Shown in pieces: positions 47,042-59,050 of a stretch of DNA of 64,000 nucleotides. A model generated the notes under the pieces. The model saw only the letters and a program-made list of their open reading frames with translations, did no database searches and was not told where the DNA came from. Position 1 is the stretch's first letter. Each line of letters begins with the position of its first letter. The position numbers and the translations under genes are program-made. This stretch comes from Dermacentor variabilis (Eukaryota; Arthropoda; Arachnida; Ixodida; Ixodidae): contig NC_134570.1 in the NCBI RefSeq assembly GCF_050947875.1, positions 243,900,584 to 243,964,583 on the forward strand. Direction: 5' to 3'.

Positions 47042-47672
47042 CATAGAGTTTCCTACAATATTACTAGAGGGAACTCTGGCGCTAGTGTCTACGTGAGCTA
47101 CAATGGGAGCGGTTGTCCCAGCATGGTAATTATGGGAAGTACATGGATTTGCTTAAACTTCGTCCTTTTTGGCTTCAAACGGCTTTGTGACTTTGTAAAC
47201 TCATCATTTTCAACAGTTTATTGCGTAATAAATAATTAAATAAACATCATTAAAATTGCCCGATTGCAGGATTCGAACACAGGGACTCTAGTACAGAAGC
47301 CTGATATTGAAACCATTAAGCCACGGATGCATGTATCGACAAGCGAATGAAACGCACTTATGAATTTATCGCGGGCATGCCAGTGCTTTGAGACGCTTGG
47401 TGCGTTTCGATTTGGGCACATAAACAAGCTCAATCATTGCAATTAATAGCAATTGTACGCGTTCCCCGGCGTCTTCTACACTTCGAAGAATATAGATTGC
47501 GCTGAAATATACGACAATAAGATTTATATAGCCTAATATACAAAGCCACAAGAACGTCTGAATTCACAAGCACGAAGATCAGACAAATCCATGTACTTCC
47601 CATCATTCCCATGGTAGGACAACGACTGCAGCGCCAGAGTTCCCTCTAGTAATTTTGTAGGAAACTCTATGT
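47042..47672 (+). mobile_element. 631-bp MITE, copy A, 8-bp TSD (hAT-like)
   Basis: Both ends are inverted: CATAGAGTTTCCTACAA at the left and its complement at the right, about 40 bp including ACTAGAGGGAACTCTGGCGC. TCTTGGTG flanks both sides (47034-47041 and 47673-47680), a perfect 8-bp duplication of the kind made by hAT transposases. There is no transposase frame inside. It carries a tRNA-like module (47258-47330). Copy B is in the opposite orientation 0.6 kb away. Confidence 0.9.
47258..47330 (-). repeat. tRNA-like module inside MITE copy A
   Basis: On minus a 73-base stretch beginning GCATCCGTGGCTTAATGG (A-box-like) carries TGTTCGAATCC (B-box-like) at tRNA spacing. The acceptor ends pair poorly, so I read it as a tRNA-derived SINE head or degenerate tRNA, not a working tRNA gene. 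Confidence 0.6.
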
Positions 47673-47845
47673 CTTGGTGCGTCTTGTCGCTGCATATTAC
47701 ATAGCACACGTACTGAAGAAATGTACACGCACGCACTCGGTACCCCGGCCTTTTGAAAGAACAAACGAAGCATGCCGCCAAAATAAGTTTGTGGAACTCC
47801 ATTGTCGCCAATGAAGGCTCAGAGTTTGGCCTCGCACAACGTTCA

Positions 47846-48083
47846 GTAAAGAATGTCAGCTCAGTTCCCGCAGTAACGATGAAATCGGTGCACCGCCCCT
47901 GACAGTAGCACCCTTCCCAACAATGCTAAAACAATGCGGTCAGCGCGCGCCGCCGTGGCAGACGACGCAGAACACGACGCCGCCCCTCCTGTATATGGTC
48001 TACTGGGGCCACTCAGCGGCCGCGCGAGCTGCAGCCGCCGGCCGCTTCGGTCTTTACCGACTCCAGCGCTCGCCGCATCGCCA
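47846..48083. repeat. Inverted partner of the repeat at 31990-32047/46248-46378
   Basis: See 46248-46378. This copy is uninterrupted and shows what the LINE target looked like before insertion. It is GC-rich and contains no defensible gene. Confidence 0.7.
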
Positions 48084-48307
48084 TACAATGTGTTCCGAGT
48101 TTTCCCCTGAGTGAGAAACAGACTACGTTGGTGCATGCGTGTGTGCTGACACGTGTGTGTGTGTTGGCGTGTGTGTAGACAAGATGACATTCTTTGTTTC
48201 GATGTTATTTACACCAGGCAGTGAGATAACATGGCCCAAGGTACTACGTGTCACGCACTGCATTAGGTTGTGGTCCTGAAATGCAGACGCTGCGCGTCTA
48301 GTTTATC

Positions 48308-48929
48308 CATAGAGTTTCCTACAAAATTACTAGAGGGAACTCTGGCGCTGCAGTCGTTGTCCTACCATGGGAATGATGGGAAGTACATGGATTTGTCTGA
48401 TCTTCGTGCTTGTGGATTCAGACGTTCTTGTGGCTTTGTATATTACGCTATATAAATCTTATTGTCGTATATTTCAGCGCAATCTATATTCTTCGAAGTG
48501 TAGAAGACGCCGGGGAACGCGCACAATTGCTATTAATTGCAATGATTGAGCTTGTCTATGTGCCCAAATCGAAACGCACCAAGCGTCTCAAAGCACTGGC
48601 ATGCCCGCGATAAATTCATAAGTGCGTTTCATTCGCTTGTCGATACATGCATCCGTGGCTTAATGATTTCAATATCAGGCTTCTGTACTTGAGTCCCTGT
48701 GTTCGAATCCTGCCGTCGGGCAATTTTAATGATGTTTATTTAATTATTTATTACGCAATAAACTGTTGAAAATGACGAGTTTACTAAGTCACAAAGCCGT
48801 TTGAAGCCAAAAAGGACGAAGTTTAGGCAAATCCATGTACTTCCCATAATTCCCACAACCGCTCCCATTGTAGCTCACGTAGACACTAGCGCCAGAGTTC
48901 CCTCTAGTAATTTTGTAGGAAACTCTATG
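48308..48929 (-). mobile_element. 622-bp MITE, copy B, 8-bp TSD (hAT-like)
   Basis: Same element as 47042-47672 in the opposite orientation, with the same inverted ends and internal tRNA-like module. It is flanked by its own perfect 8-bp duplication AGTTTATC (48300-48307 and 48930-48937). Different TSDs show that the two copies inserted independently. Confidence 0.9.
48649..48721 (+). repeat. tRNA-like module inside MITE copy B
   Basis: A 73-base counterpart of 47258-47330 with the same A-box-like and B-box-like sequences. Differences are few (for example TGATTTC for TGGTTTC, and CCGTCGGG for CAATCGGG at the end). Confidence 0.6.
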
Positions 48930-48937
48930 AGTTTATC

Positions 48938-50597
48938 AGTCCGCTTTTGCCATAGCTTTTGCTCTTGCCATACGGTCATCTCCTCTCTCTGTGGCTCTTT
49001 CGCACATGCTTTATTTATCGTCTAAGTGTACGTCCCGCTTTTCCTCTTTCATTAGCCACATCTCTGTCGGCGCCCATGTGACGGAGAGCTGTTTCTTTCA
49101 GTGTGAGCAATATGCCCCACCCTCGGTCCCTATAACCGGTCCCACTGCGATGCTTGCGCGTCACTGTACAGTATACTGCCTGGACATGTCCCAACGCACC
49201 GATACTCTCCTCATACTCAACCACACATCCGAAAAGTGGGAGGCCGTACTGTCCAATTCGAACCCACTTGACCAGCAACAACTTCAATATGGTGGACCCG
49301 ACAGGCAGCCAGAGCCGCCGCAATCTCTTCTGGCTTGTATCCGACGTGTGAAAGTTCTAATAAAAGGAATCCTGTTATTACACAATTTGTACTGTCTTCT
49401 GAACTGAAGTGTCGGTCGGCTGCAAACGTCTCTCCGCTGCCCGCAGCAGACGCAGGGTACGCGCAGAGCAGACGACAGAGCAGACGCGCGAGTGGACTCG
49501 GGCGTATTCCATCCGGTAGCATGGCCCAGCAGCCATGGTTGCTATAGTAACGGCGCAGAGAACCGAGCGCGCGTCCTAGATATTTTCGTGGCAGCAGCAG
49601 AGCAACACTACTCGCTTACGACCTAATGCGCCTAATGGAGGTACTCAATAAGATGTGCGTTCTTTCCTGTGCTATGCTCGCAGCACCATTGCCAGCAATG
49701 TGCTACATGTTACAGCAATGTGCAGCGCTGAGCTGAATTAGGGCCACGGAGGTGTTTTACAATCTCTTTGTTAATGTCTTATCCTGTGCGGCCCGAGTGT
49801 CACATCCGCGGTGTATGAACGTGACGGAAAACATTTCCAGCGCATGAATATGGGCAGGGGGGTGTTCTTTGGAGCAGGCTATTTCAAGCTGACGGCATCT
49901 GCTCCGCGATGTTTATTTGCGTAGTTTCATGGAAACGCCACATGTATTGCTGCCTCACTTGCGGATACAAAAAAAAATCGCATACGCATCAGCGATGCAC
50001 CCGGACCTTGTGCTACGTGTCCTCGGTGTACTAGCATAACAATAAATGTTCCTGCATTTCAGAAACCAAGCCTGCAGTGGCTATCTGAGGTTATCTCATT
50101 TTTACGCATCTGTATGACAGGCAGTGTCATCTGCACTCGTGACGCTGAGAGCTCACGCATGCACGTAGACGCGTAGCGTGTCTACTTTGCGGCTTAGCTG
50201 CTACAGACGTCGGGTGCTGGCTTTTTTCTCTCAATGAGAGAAAAACGCCTTCGAATCTAAACTTCCTCCGGGAATAGGTGGTTATGCTCAGACCGAAGTG
50301 CCAGTTTGCGACCTTTTCCGACTTCGGTGGTTGGTGCTGACCATAGGCGCCCACTACGTGCGCGAGCCCCCTCCGGAGTTTTCCGGGAGAGTCTGAGCCA
50401 CGTCACCCCCCCCCCCCCCGCCTCCCCACCAAAAGTTCCAATACCAGAGCTTTGTCACCCACATTATTTGACGTTTCTTTTAACTTTCCTCGACGTTTTC
50501 ACTTGAAATTCTGCTGGGGCAACCTTGTTGGCGCGGATGAGAACGGCTTCGAATTTATACTTTAGCTTTCATTCTTCAAAAAGAAGAATTAAATTAT
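48938..50597. other. No gene recognised
   Basis: Short frames only, the longest about 138 codons at 48991-49407, without a domain. A poly-C run lies near 50407-50419. Confidence 0.45.
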
Positions 50598-50820
50598 GGA
50601 GTTTCGCCTGCCAAACCACGATCTGATCACGAGGAACGCCGTGGTAGGGTACTCCAGAAGTTTGGACCACCTGGGGCCCTTCAACGAGCACCTAAATCTA
50701 AGTGCACAGGTGTTTTCGCAATTCGCCCCAATCGAAATACGGTCGCCCTGGCCGGAATTCTATCCCGCGATCTTGTGCTTTATAGCCCAACACCACTGTC
50801 ACGAAGCAACCACGGCGGGT
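50598..50820 (-). mobile_element. Diverged Ruka-type SINE
   Basis: Recognisable over its full length against the copies at 28 and 30 kb: GACCACCTGGGG, GCACCTAAATCTAAG and the terminal CAACCACGGCGGGT are shared. About 20% of positions are changed, including the B box. No TSD is visible. An old, probably silent copy. Confidence 0.85.
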
Positions 50821-53800
50821 CGCTTTATTTCTGCAAATCCTGACAATATGTAGGACGACACGCGCATTAGAAGCACTAGCGGCTTCTGCGTCATCCGTAT
50901 TTTCTCACTTCAACATTGTTTTACATTTACACTGTAAACCCCATGAACGTATACAATGCATTTCAGTGTACGTGCAGCACAAAGTTTATTTCATTTTTTG
51001 AAACAGAAGGATGTACCCAATTATCAATAATTTCTAAAGGTATGGACAGCCCATACCTATAGAATTAATATGTAGCTGCACATTCACCTCGCTTTAAATT
51101 GCTTTGCGGGCTTTTTTGACCATGAAAGAAAACTAGACTTCAGTGACCCCTTCGGCAGAGTCTTTTATCACTGGCATGCGAAATGCAAGTGAATGTTGTG
51201 TCTGTTAGTAATGCTTCTCTTTCCAGTAAGCAATGATAACGACTCAGAGAAAAAGGAAACTCTAGTAATATACAACATTTTATAGAGATGGAAACATCGC
51301 TACTTGCATGCAAAGGTCATAAATATACACGGTGTCCAACATAGCGTGAGCCAAAAATATAGATATGAAAGGCGCATCGGAAGCGACATTGAACCGAACG
51401 CATACTATTCGCACTACACTATATAGTAACTTATACAATTTTTTCTTGTTTTCCCCATAACTCAGTAATTAATTAAGTTTCATTATCCAACTGTTTAAAT
51501 TGTTGGCTGAGAACCCCGTGTATGATACGCAGATTTGTACAGCCCCTTCAAAAACCACCGATCGAATTGTTTCCTGTGCGATACTGCTCATGTAGTCCTT
51601 GTCTCCGTGCAGCAAAGAAGGCCCGCAAAATTTGAAAGAAAAAAGCCACGTGATAGCGCCTGCACAGTGCTGCTTGCTCTCAAGCTGGATCTTTATTCTC
51701 GGTCTACCTCCATGACTTTCGGAGGCAGGTTCACCTACGCGAGATTTCGCAAACGCGTCCAAGTATACTGCCGACAAAGCTTGGCACAGCGCCAGAAATG
51801 AGGACGCCCTTGGAGAGTGCAACTTGAAAGCGAAACTATCTGATCCGCCCCTTTCTCATGTTACCTGCTTGGATTGCCCGCCTCGAGTTGGTTTCACGCG
51901 CTCTAGGAGGGCACGCCTAGCTGCGTCAGCACAGAGCTGCGGGCCGCACTGAGGCAGAGAAGGGAAGGCAATATTTTTTTTGGGGATGCTGCGCGTAAGC
52001 GTAATTACTTATACACTGTGTGGCGCAGCTCAGGTAGGCGCGCCCTCCGACATCGACATTTTGAAGAATGCGCTTAGCTTCGCCCGTCACGCGCCGCAGC
52101 TAGAGGGAGATGCGACAAGCAAAAAAAAAAAAAAACATTCTGCTTGCGCACGGTCACGTGCCATGGTGCAAAAAAGCACTGCTGCTCGACGTCCTATTCG
52201 AAGGGGGGATTTTTTAAATGCCGCGCCAGACAAGTGCGGAACCCGGTGGGGCTCACGTGGCGCAATTCGGCCGGTATTTTTGGTTCCGGGGCCGAATCCA
52301 GCTCAGCATAACCATTGGCAGCACAATTTTACTACGTGAAATTGAGGTGTCGAATAGGTGTATATCTATGTGGTTTTCAAGGGGAGTTGCACTTACTTCG
52401 TTTTATTTATTACTTCGTTATAAGCCGTCTTCTTACAACCAGGTTCAAGATTATTCATTATGACCGAGTTACGTCACGCTATCTTGGTATATCTATGAAT
52501 GTACGCCTTACGTAATTGTTACACACGTTTTGCAGGATTCATTTGCGGGATTTATGGCGATAACAATGGCGCGGACGCTCGAGGCCCGTTTGCGCCGTCG
52601 GTGTGTGCCTTGTTGTCGTCGGGCAGTCCGGCTGTCGGCGGCGCATGCACGGCCACCGTCTGTAGTATCATACGCATTTCCATTCTATCCTGATTTATTT
52701 CTTGTTGATTTTGTAATAAACGTGCCTTTTTCTTTCGATCCTTTTTATCCAATAAATGCCGTGTGTGCTTCTTTAGCTTCGTCTTTTGTTAATTATGTTT
52801 GTCTATATACACTCTCAATTGTGCTGCACCTGGTTGCCTACTTTCTTGATATCTTCCTCTATTCCGTGTCCACGATTTTCAGGCGAACATATTTGTGAGC
52901 AAACTCCGGCCATTTCTTTCCATCCATGTACATTAGTCTTTCTTCAAAACTAGTCTTGCCCTGCATGCGCTCCTCCAACAACAACAGAAGCCCAAACCAT
53001 GTCCCAATGCATTGCCTCATTTGTGTTTTTACCATGGCCTCTCAAAGCCAGTTGGCCCACCGCCCTCTGACATACAACCTCGGTAATATTTCTGATTTAT
53101 AGCGCAGATTTATTTTTGCGACCGTTAGCGCTGGCACCATTAAACTTTTCCCAATTCCTCGCGCGACTTGCAATTTATCCTAGCCCCAAATTCCTGTATT
53201 ACAGTCTGTATTCCTGTATTCCTGCAAGAGCTCGAGATTCCTGTATTAGTCTGCAGGAGCTCGTGTTGTTGTTGTCTTCTTTCCCTTAATAGATAATGCT
53301 GTCCTTGCTTTCATGCTACTCAAACATAATTTCGTTTATTTTAGTAATTCCGGCCAAGACCTTAATCAGCAGCGCTTTTCTCCTTGGACCCGGCTGTTTG
53401 ATTACAGGTATCGGAATGTCATTGGGTCCTGCGACCACATTGGTAGAAATATTTCCTTCTGCTATCTGCCAATAGCACTATTGTTACTACTGTAGGGTAA
53501 TTTTATTTCTCTCGGGCGTCTGCGTTACTGGATCTGCTTGAATCAGGACTCTTGAACCGTATTGATGTGGAGCTTCGGGCTCCCATTCAAGACGCGACAA
53601 CGACACATACAGGTGGTAATCTAAAGCGGCCTTGTTCATATTTGTGTGCACGTTAAACAATAATCCAGAATTCCCCACTACTAAGCACGTCATTATCAGA
53701 TGCTGGGTTTGGCGCTGAAAACGCAAGGCTTTATTCAAACTGCCAGTGCACGCTTTCACGGCAATTTGCATACAAGCCCATACGTAACCTCCGCAAGTAC

Positions 53801-54091
53801 GAGCATGCGGACTTCGCGGCGTTCCTGCTTACCGATAAGGTATGTGCCGCGCTGACAGAGGCATCCGAAACGGCTGAAGGAAGAGACGAAAAAAAAGCAG
53901 ACGAAACAGTTTATTTACAGGGTGCAGAGTTATCTCATTAAAAACTCGCAAAAAAAAACGCGCATTTCCAGATTTCGCTCCATCTCGCACACTCCTAAAT
54001 CAAAGAACCGTAAGGAGAGACATACACGATGTAACACATGTACACGTGCAAACTAACCGTGTGCAAAAGTTCCCCAGCCCCCTCACCTCTC
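50821..54091. other. No gene recognised in 3.3 kb
   Basis: ACACGGTGTCC near 51331 followed by AT-rich text resembles the start of a repeat common in tick DNA. With a single copy in the window I cannot define it. A poly-A run lies near 52120-52134. Open frames stay under 125 codons without motifs. Confidence 0.4.
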
Positions 54092-54131
54092 GTGATTATC
54101 ACCATGAGCTGCTGCTCATGGTGATAATCAC
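54092..54131. repeat. Perfect hairpin, 18-bp arms, 4-base loop
   Basis: GTGATTATCACCATGAGC (54092-54109), loop TGCT, then the exact reverse complement (54114-54131). No mismatch. No T-run follows and no TSD is visible. Confidence 0.95.
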
Positions 54132-55049
54132 TTCCCGGCGCAGACGCAATTCTTTGTTGCTGAAGGTCTGTGTGCCTGCGCGTGAACAATTTCCTCGAAT
54201 AGAAGCGACGGCTCTGTTGCGGCGACACTGTGGTTCAAAACCTGTCGCTTTTTCTTTATCAAACACAAGGGCAACAGAAATGGTGGTAGATCATAATTCC
54301 ACGAATGCGCGAAACTCCATCTCTCCTTGGCTGTATACGTATGGGCAGGAGTACTGTTCACCCAGCTCGCTTGACTATGCGCGTTTGCCTCCTCACCGCG
54401 TTGCCGAGCGCCGGGCGAAACCTCTCTTGGGAAGAAAAAGGGGCTTGCCCACCAGAAAGTTTGGTTTACCAGAACGTTTACACTAGTCCAACAATTAATA
54501 CATTAAACGGGCACAACTTTCTGATCGAAAACAACATATATCGAGAGGGGTTTCATGGGGCTGGCAAGTAACACCCATTGATTCCAATCAGGAGAGCTCG
54601 CGTGCACTATAGGGTGTGTCGAAGACAGAGACAGCGCTCGTCGCACTCTATCTATAGAGGCTGCACTGCGAGCGCATGATCCGCACTATGTACTGCATGT
54701 GTCAAGCTGGCCCCCGAGCAGTGCTTGCGAGCTATAGTTGGTTAATTTCACCTTGTATAAACAGCAGAACGTAAGACAATAACTAAGTTTCAGCTCACAC
54801 AGGCGGTACGAAGTCATCGATGTAAGGCTTATCGTTATAAGCTTCCACCTTATATAACAATGGCTTTCGCAGGGTGCCATATAAGCATGGTCCACTGTCA
54901 TGATGTGTCCACAGTGGCGCTATTTTGTGGAAACTAAATACAACCTCTTCGTCTTTCGCACTTCCGAGCAGCTCTGTCAGGTTACACATTTGTGCTCACA
55001 CGAACCGGTGTCACGAAAAGTGGTCTTTGCACATTCATTCATCACTTCT
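54132..55049. other. No gene recognised
   Basis: No domain-bearing frame, repeat or RNA gene seen. Confidence 0.45.
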
Positions 55050-55200
55050 TTTATTTATTTATTTTATTTCGGACAGCAACACATGGTGTCCGCGGGGAGA
55101 GGCTAAAGGAGGCTAAGATGTCTCCTTACGAGACCTAACACCTGTATTACACGTCGGTGCAGATGGTGCGGAGTAACATACCAGAGAAAACAGTGGTACA
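55050..55200 (-). mobile_element. Possible LINE 3' end fragment
   Basis: On minus, AAGGAGACATCTTAGCCTCC and nearby text pass into AAATAAAATAAATAAATAAA, the kind of A-rich tetranucleotide tail seen at LINE 3' ends. No coding part and no TSD, so the call is tentative. Confidence 0.3.
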
Positions 55201-55874
55201 TCAAACACAGCGAGACAAGAATTCAACATAAGCAATTATACAAGCACTGGTCAGGCAGAATATAATAGTGAAGAAGTCAACAACAATGAGCGACAGTAAG
55301 TGGTGTACAAAAGGAAAAAAAAACACATTGACGTGCTTTATCGGCGCATTTTAAACCGCGAAATTGGAGTGATTCACAGCGTCAACTCGCCAATTCAGAG
55401 AAAAAAATATAGAGAATTTGTACAACTTTCCTCAACAAGCTGTGCAGAGTAGCCGTTTGAACAGGCGATCGAGTAGAAAATGCGGACATGCATCGCGGCA
55501 AAGTTCTCCATGCACTGCGCATACAATGAGCACTGCCGTAAAGATGGCGCGGAAGTTTCCTCTTTTTTTGTTATTTTTCGCTCGCTGTTCTTACGTACTG
55601 TAACGTCTCAACTCCAACAAGGGTGTTCATTGAACGTATGCCACATGTCAAACCACAGCAGCTCCTATCTGCTTTCTGCAGATTCCAACCTAGTTTCTTC
55701 GAGGCGGAGTTACTGCGGCCGGGTTATGGATAGCATGGGAGTGGCATCGTAACGGAGTTGACGATGGCGATTTGCTGCTGGATAGTGCATATTCCCTAGC
55801 CGACTCGCCTAGAGAACACGAGGGGATTAAAAGCAGACACTTTCCGAAAGTGAGGACAGAGGGTGCTGGGGCCA
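55201..55874. other. No gene recognised
   Basis: No domain-bearing frame or repeat seen. Confidence 0.4.
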
Positions 55875-56844
55875 TATAACGTAAAACCATTCCAATATGT
55901 TTCTATTCCAATCTCCTGACGTCATATTTGCGTAGCCACCAACGCAACCACCGGGCGGTCACCCGCAGCGTTGTCTGAACAGAGCAATGAAACGCTCTCC
56001 TCGTTTATAGGAGGTCACTTTTGTTTGCTTGAAAAACGAATATTGCCTACACTGAGCGGCTTGTCGTATCTAATTGGCTGACAAGAGGCGAGGAGAACGC
56101 TCAAGTGGAGAGGGATCCGATGGGGCCGAGCCACTGCACTGAAATTCGATAACCGGATGAAGAGGGTGGTGCCGGCGTCTACGATTGGTCGGCTTTGCCT
56201 TACTTAGCTTGCGGTTGCTGGTCGAAAATCGCGGCGGCATGCAACGGAAGCTCAATAATGACGCTAAAACGGACCCTCAGCAAAGAAGATTTGGCAGAAT
56301 GAGGGGGTAAACGTGCCCAAAGTGCTTGAAAACGTTGCACGGCCACGCAAGAAGATTTATTATACGAAAATACACCCATGCTCTCCGGCAGGTGCGAGTA
56401 GCCAGTGTCTGAGCGATCGGCGGCAGCCATCTTTTATTCCTTTCGGAACGGGGCAGCCTGCGGCTATTCAGAAGAAAATTCAGTTTTGTTCGGCATAATA
56501 ATGCTTCTTTAACGCGTGCACGTCACTTTGACGCGGTGAGTTTTTGTGGTTCTGTGACGTCGCGTGAAAGGCAGGTGAAGTGGGTTCAGCGCGAAAACTC
56601 TTGACCAATAGCCGAGGGCTAATGGCGAAAAGGCGTCGAATCAGAAGTAACTATATTTGTTTTGTTCGGTCAAGTCATGCATAATCAGTGTGTACACGTT
56701 ATATCGGATGGGGAGGTATCGCGGTTTTCGTGACGTCGCGTGACAGACAGGGGAAGTGGGGGTGGTTGAAAAAAGTTTTTGACCAATCGTGGAGGGCTGA
56801 TAGCAGAATTGGAATAGAAAAGTTTCGAATAGTTTTACGTTATA
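55875..56844. mobile_element. 970-bp element with ~38-bp terminal inverted repeats
   Basis: The left end TATAACGTAAAACCATTCCA... and the right end ...AATAGTTTTACGTTATA are reverse complements over about 38 bases with some mismatches; both arms also share TTTCTATTCCAAT. There is no transposase frame. Inside, GTGACGTCGCGTGA is repeated at about 56557 and 56731 within two diverged ~100-bp units (both followed by GACCAAT and a GGGCT.AT stretch). TA stands at both ends, so a TA target is possible but not proven. Confidence 0.75.
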
Positions 56845-57939
56845 GCGCCCCTGATGTGAACTGAGACGGTCAAATTGCTCCTGCATGGAGTCGGCTTCCG
56901 CACTGGAGCCGTGTAACTTAGCTAAATGAAGCCTTTTTCCTTCATTTCCTGCAGCTTGACGCCGCAGTCGATGGTGGATTTCATGCCCTGAGCGCTACCC
57001 TAGCCGCAACAGTACATCGCCCAACTCAAGCATGATACAGGCCATGCTTCCCGAGGCGCATAACCACTCGTCAGGGCACGTGAAACGTAAATATAATGCA
57101 AACACATAGGCAAGCGTGTTTGTTCATTGATTCGCCCGCTTTGTCCTCTGCCGTCGTCTTCGAAGTGACTGCTGCGCGATGACGCGTTAATTTCTATTCG
57201 ACTGCGTGCTGCATTTCTCTTGCTTACTGGTACCTTTGCTATACGAACAACGGCCGCATGTTCGAAGTGTGACGCAACTGAGCGATTACCTCCACGCTGA
57301 AGGTAATAAGGGGACTGCTTGTGAAGAGTATACGTGCGTTGTTGAACGCGAATGTGAAAGAAAGACTCGCTAATAAACCGATGAGTAATATGCTATGTAC
57401 GCCATACCGTGGTTGGCATTCTGTGACGGCGCCCACTCGCGCGTAAGAACATGTCCGTGTGACTGAATGCGAAAACATTGCGGAAAGCGCCAAGACAGCC
57501 AGGAATGAGAGAAAATTTGAGGACTGTTCTTGTTACCTTAACGTCTACTCAGTATAGTACGGTACCCATATCTATTACTCATTTTCAAATGTGTTGCATT
57601 CGGGTTCACAGGGCTTCGGTTGCATTTCTCCTTTTCTCTCCGTCGATACCGACATGCGTCCATGATCGACATTGGGAAAGCACTAGCGGAGTGCAATATG
57701 CTTTTTCGGCCACTTCAACTATGTTTTCGCCGTCATAACACAATGTAACAAAGCTAATGGAAACATGAAGAAACTGGAAAGGCTACATTCTATTCTTTTC
57801 TTTTTTTGTTGTATACATTTCATGGAAGAAACATAAGCATGGACATGCTGCGTAAGCGCAAACACGCGGAGACATCCACGTCATTCGTGTAAACGTCACA
57901 TTGGCGGCATTGCGTGCCACTCATAGGACAGCTGAAAAA
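56845..57939. other. No gene recognised
   Basis: No motif-bearing frame seen. Confidence 0.4.
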
Positions 57940-58175
57940 TCATGCTGGACAAGGTCGTTGATATGTTCCGTTTTCCTTGAAGAAATTGTACACATTGATG
58001 TGTTGACCACGACTGTTTGCGTTTGACGCAGTCATGTAATACCGCTCAAAGTAGTTCCGCCGACAGTCACATTTCGCTTGATAACATCCCGTCACCGCTC
58101 TTGTCGGCGACGTACCCGGACCACCGCGTTGATCACTCTGGAAAGCTACAATGACGCTCGCCGTCATGGTATCAC
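57940..58175 (-). other. Possible 3' terminal exon, unrecognised product
   Basis: On minus a good acceptor (CTAATAGCTTGCCTTCAG) leads into a frame open for about 77 codons (DTMTASVIVAFQSDQRGGPG... to PCPA) ending in a stop at 57940. It contains a Cys-rich stretch, GCYQAKCDCRRNYF. No poly(A) signal is near. It may belong with the exons at 59323-60007 or be chance. Confidence 0.25.
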
Positions 58176-58455
58176 TGAAGGCAAGCTATTAGTTCTGCTT
58201 GCTCGACATGTCTGCGTATGCCGCGCTTTCCTACAGCTGACACCTCTGACAGCAGAAATCTTGGCACCTAAGCTCAATCACGAATATGAAAACTGTGTCG
58301 GACGTATCGTCGGTAATCTATTTGGATCAAAGTAGGGGCTCTACTATTTGCTTGACAATCCGACAGTTGTCTGGAAACTGTAACCTTACGATGGACAGCG
58401 AAAAAGACGTGACTACAGTCTACACAAAAGCCAGCAATCGAAAAAGAAAAAACTT

Positions 58456-58572
58456 CACGGGGTTGACGTGCCAGAACGAGGATCTTATTATGAGCCACGC
58501 CGTAGTGGAAGATTCCGGAAATTCGGACCACCTGGGGTTCTTTAACGTGCACCTAAATCTAAGTATACACGG
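58456..58572 (-). mobile_element. Ruka-type SINE, 3' part, split by a solo LTR
   Basis: Matches the SINE body from GGGGTTGACGTGCC to CACCTAAATCTAAGTATACACGG. The sequence continues at 59051 after the LTR. Confidence 0.85.
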
Positions 58573-59050
58573 TGTTGTGCCATACTACGAGCACCACGTG
58601 GCGACCACGAGGTGACCACGAGGTGACGGGTGCTGCCTTGCCACATGCACCACGTGGCTACCACGATGCGACGAGAGCACCCACTTCTCCACGACGAGTC
58701 GAGAATTCGACACGGGAGGCGACTTCAAGTAGCGCCAAGCCATCACCGCGGCGCCCAGCCATCTCCGCGACGAATCAAAAATTCGACGCAGGCGAAGTCA
58801 TCACCCTGCCCCGCCTGGTTCCTGCCGACGAGCACTCGCCCAAACCGGTTCCTGCCGACTAGGGGTCGCCGTGAGAACCGTTTTATTGTGAGAACACAGA
58901 GTCGCTTGCAGCCGCTCAGTCGGTCGGAAGCGCTCCTACTGCTACATGTACGCTATCATCCACTATCTGTAAATATTGTACGAGGTTTTTCGTTTCATCT
59001 TCGTCTACGGAAGGAGTCCGTATTTCGTCCTCCACCCCGAAGTAACAACA
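58573..59050. mobile_element. Solo LTR (478 bp) inside a SINE
   Basis: It begins TGTTGT and ends ACAACA, inverted terminals with TG...CA borders. It interrupts a Ruka SINE at the CACGGGTGTT site. Flanking ACGG (58569-58572) and CCGG (59051-59054) fit a 4-bp TSD with one mutation. The left part holds short direct repeats (CACGAGGTGAC twice). There is no internal coding region. Strand is undecided: an AATAAA exists only on minus, but at an unusual place. Confidence 0.7.

Noticed and set aside
47258..47330. Functional tRNA gene
   Set aside because: A- and B-box-like sequences are present, but the acceptor ends pair poorly and the block is part of a MITE in two copies.
47042..48929. One large inverted duplication or palindrome
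   Set aside because: Each arm has its own different 8-bp TSD, so these are two independent MITE insertions.
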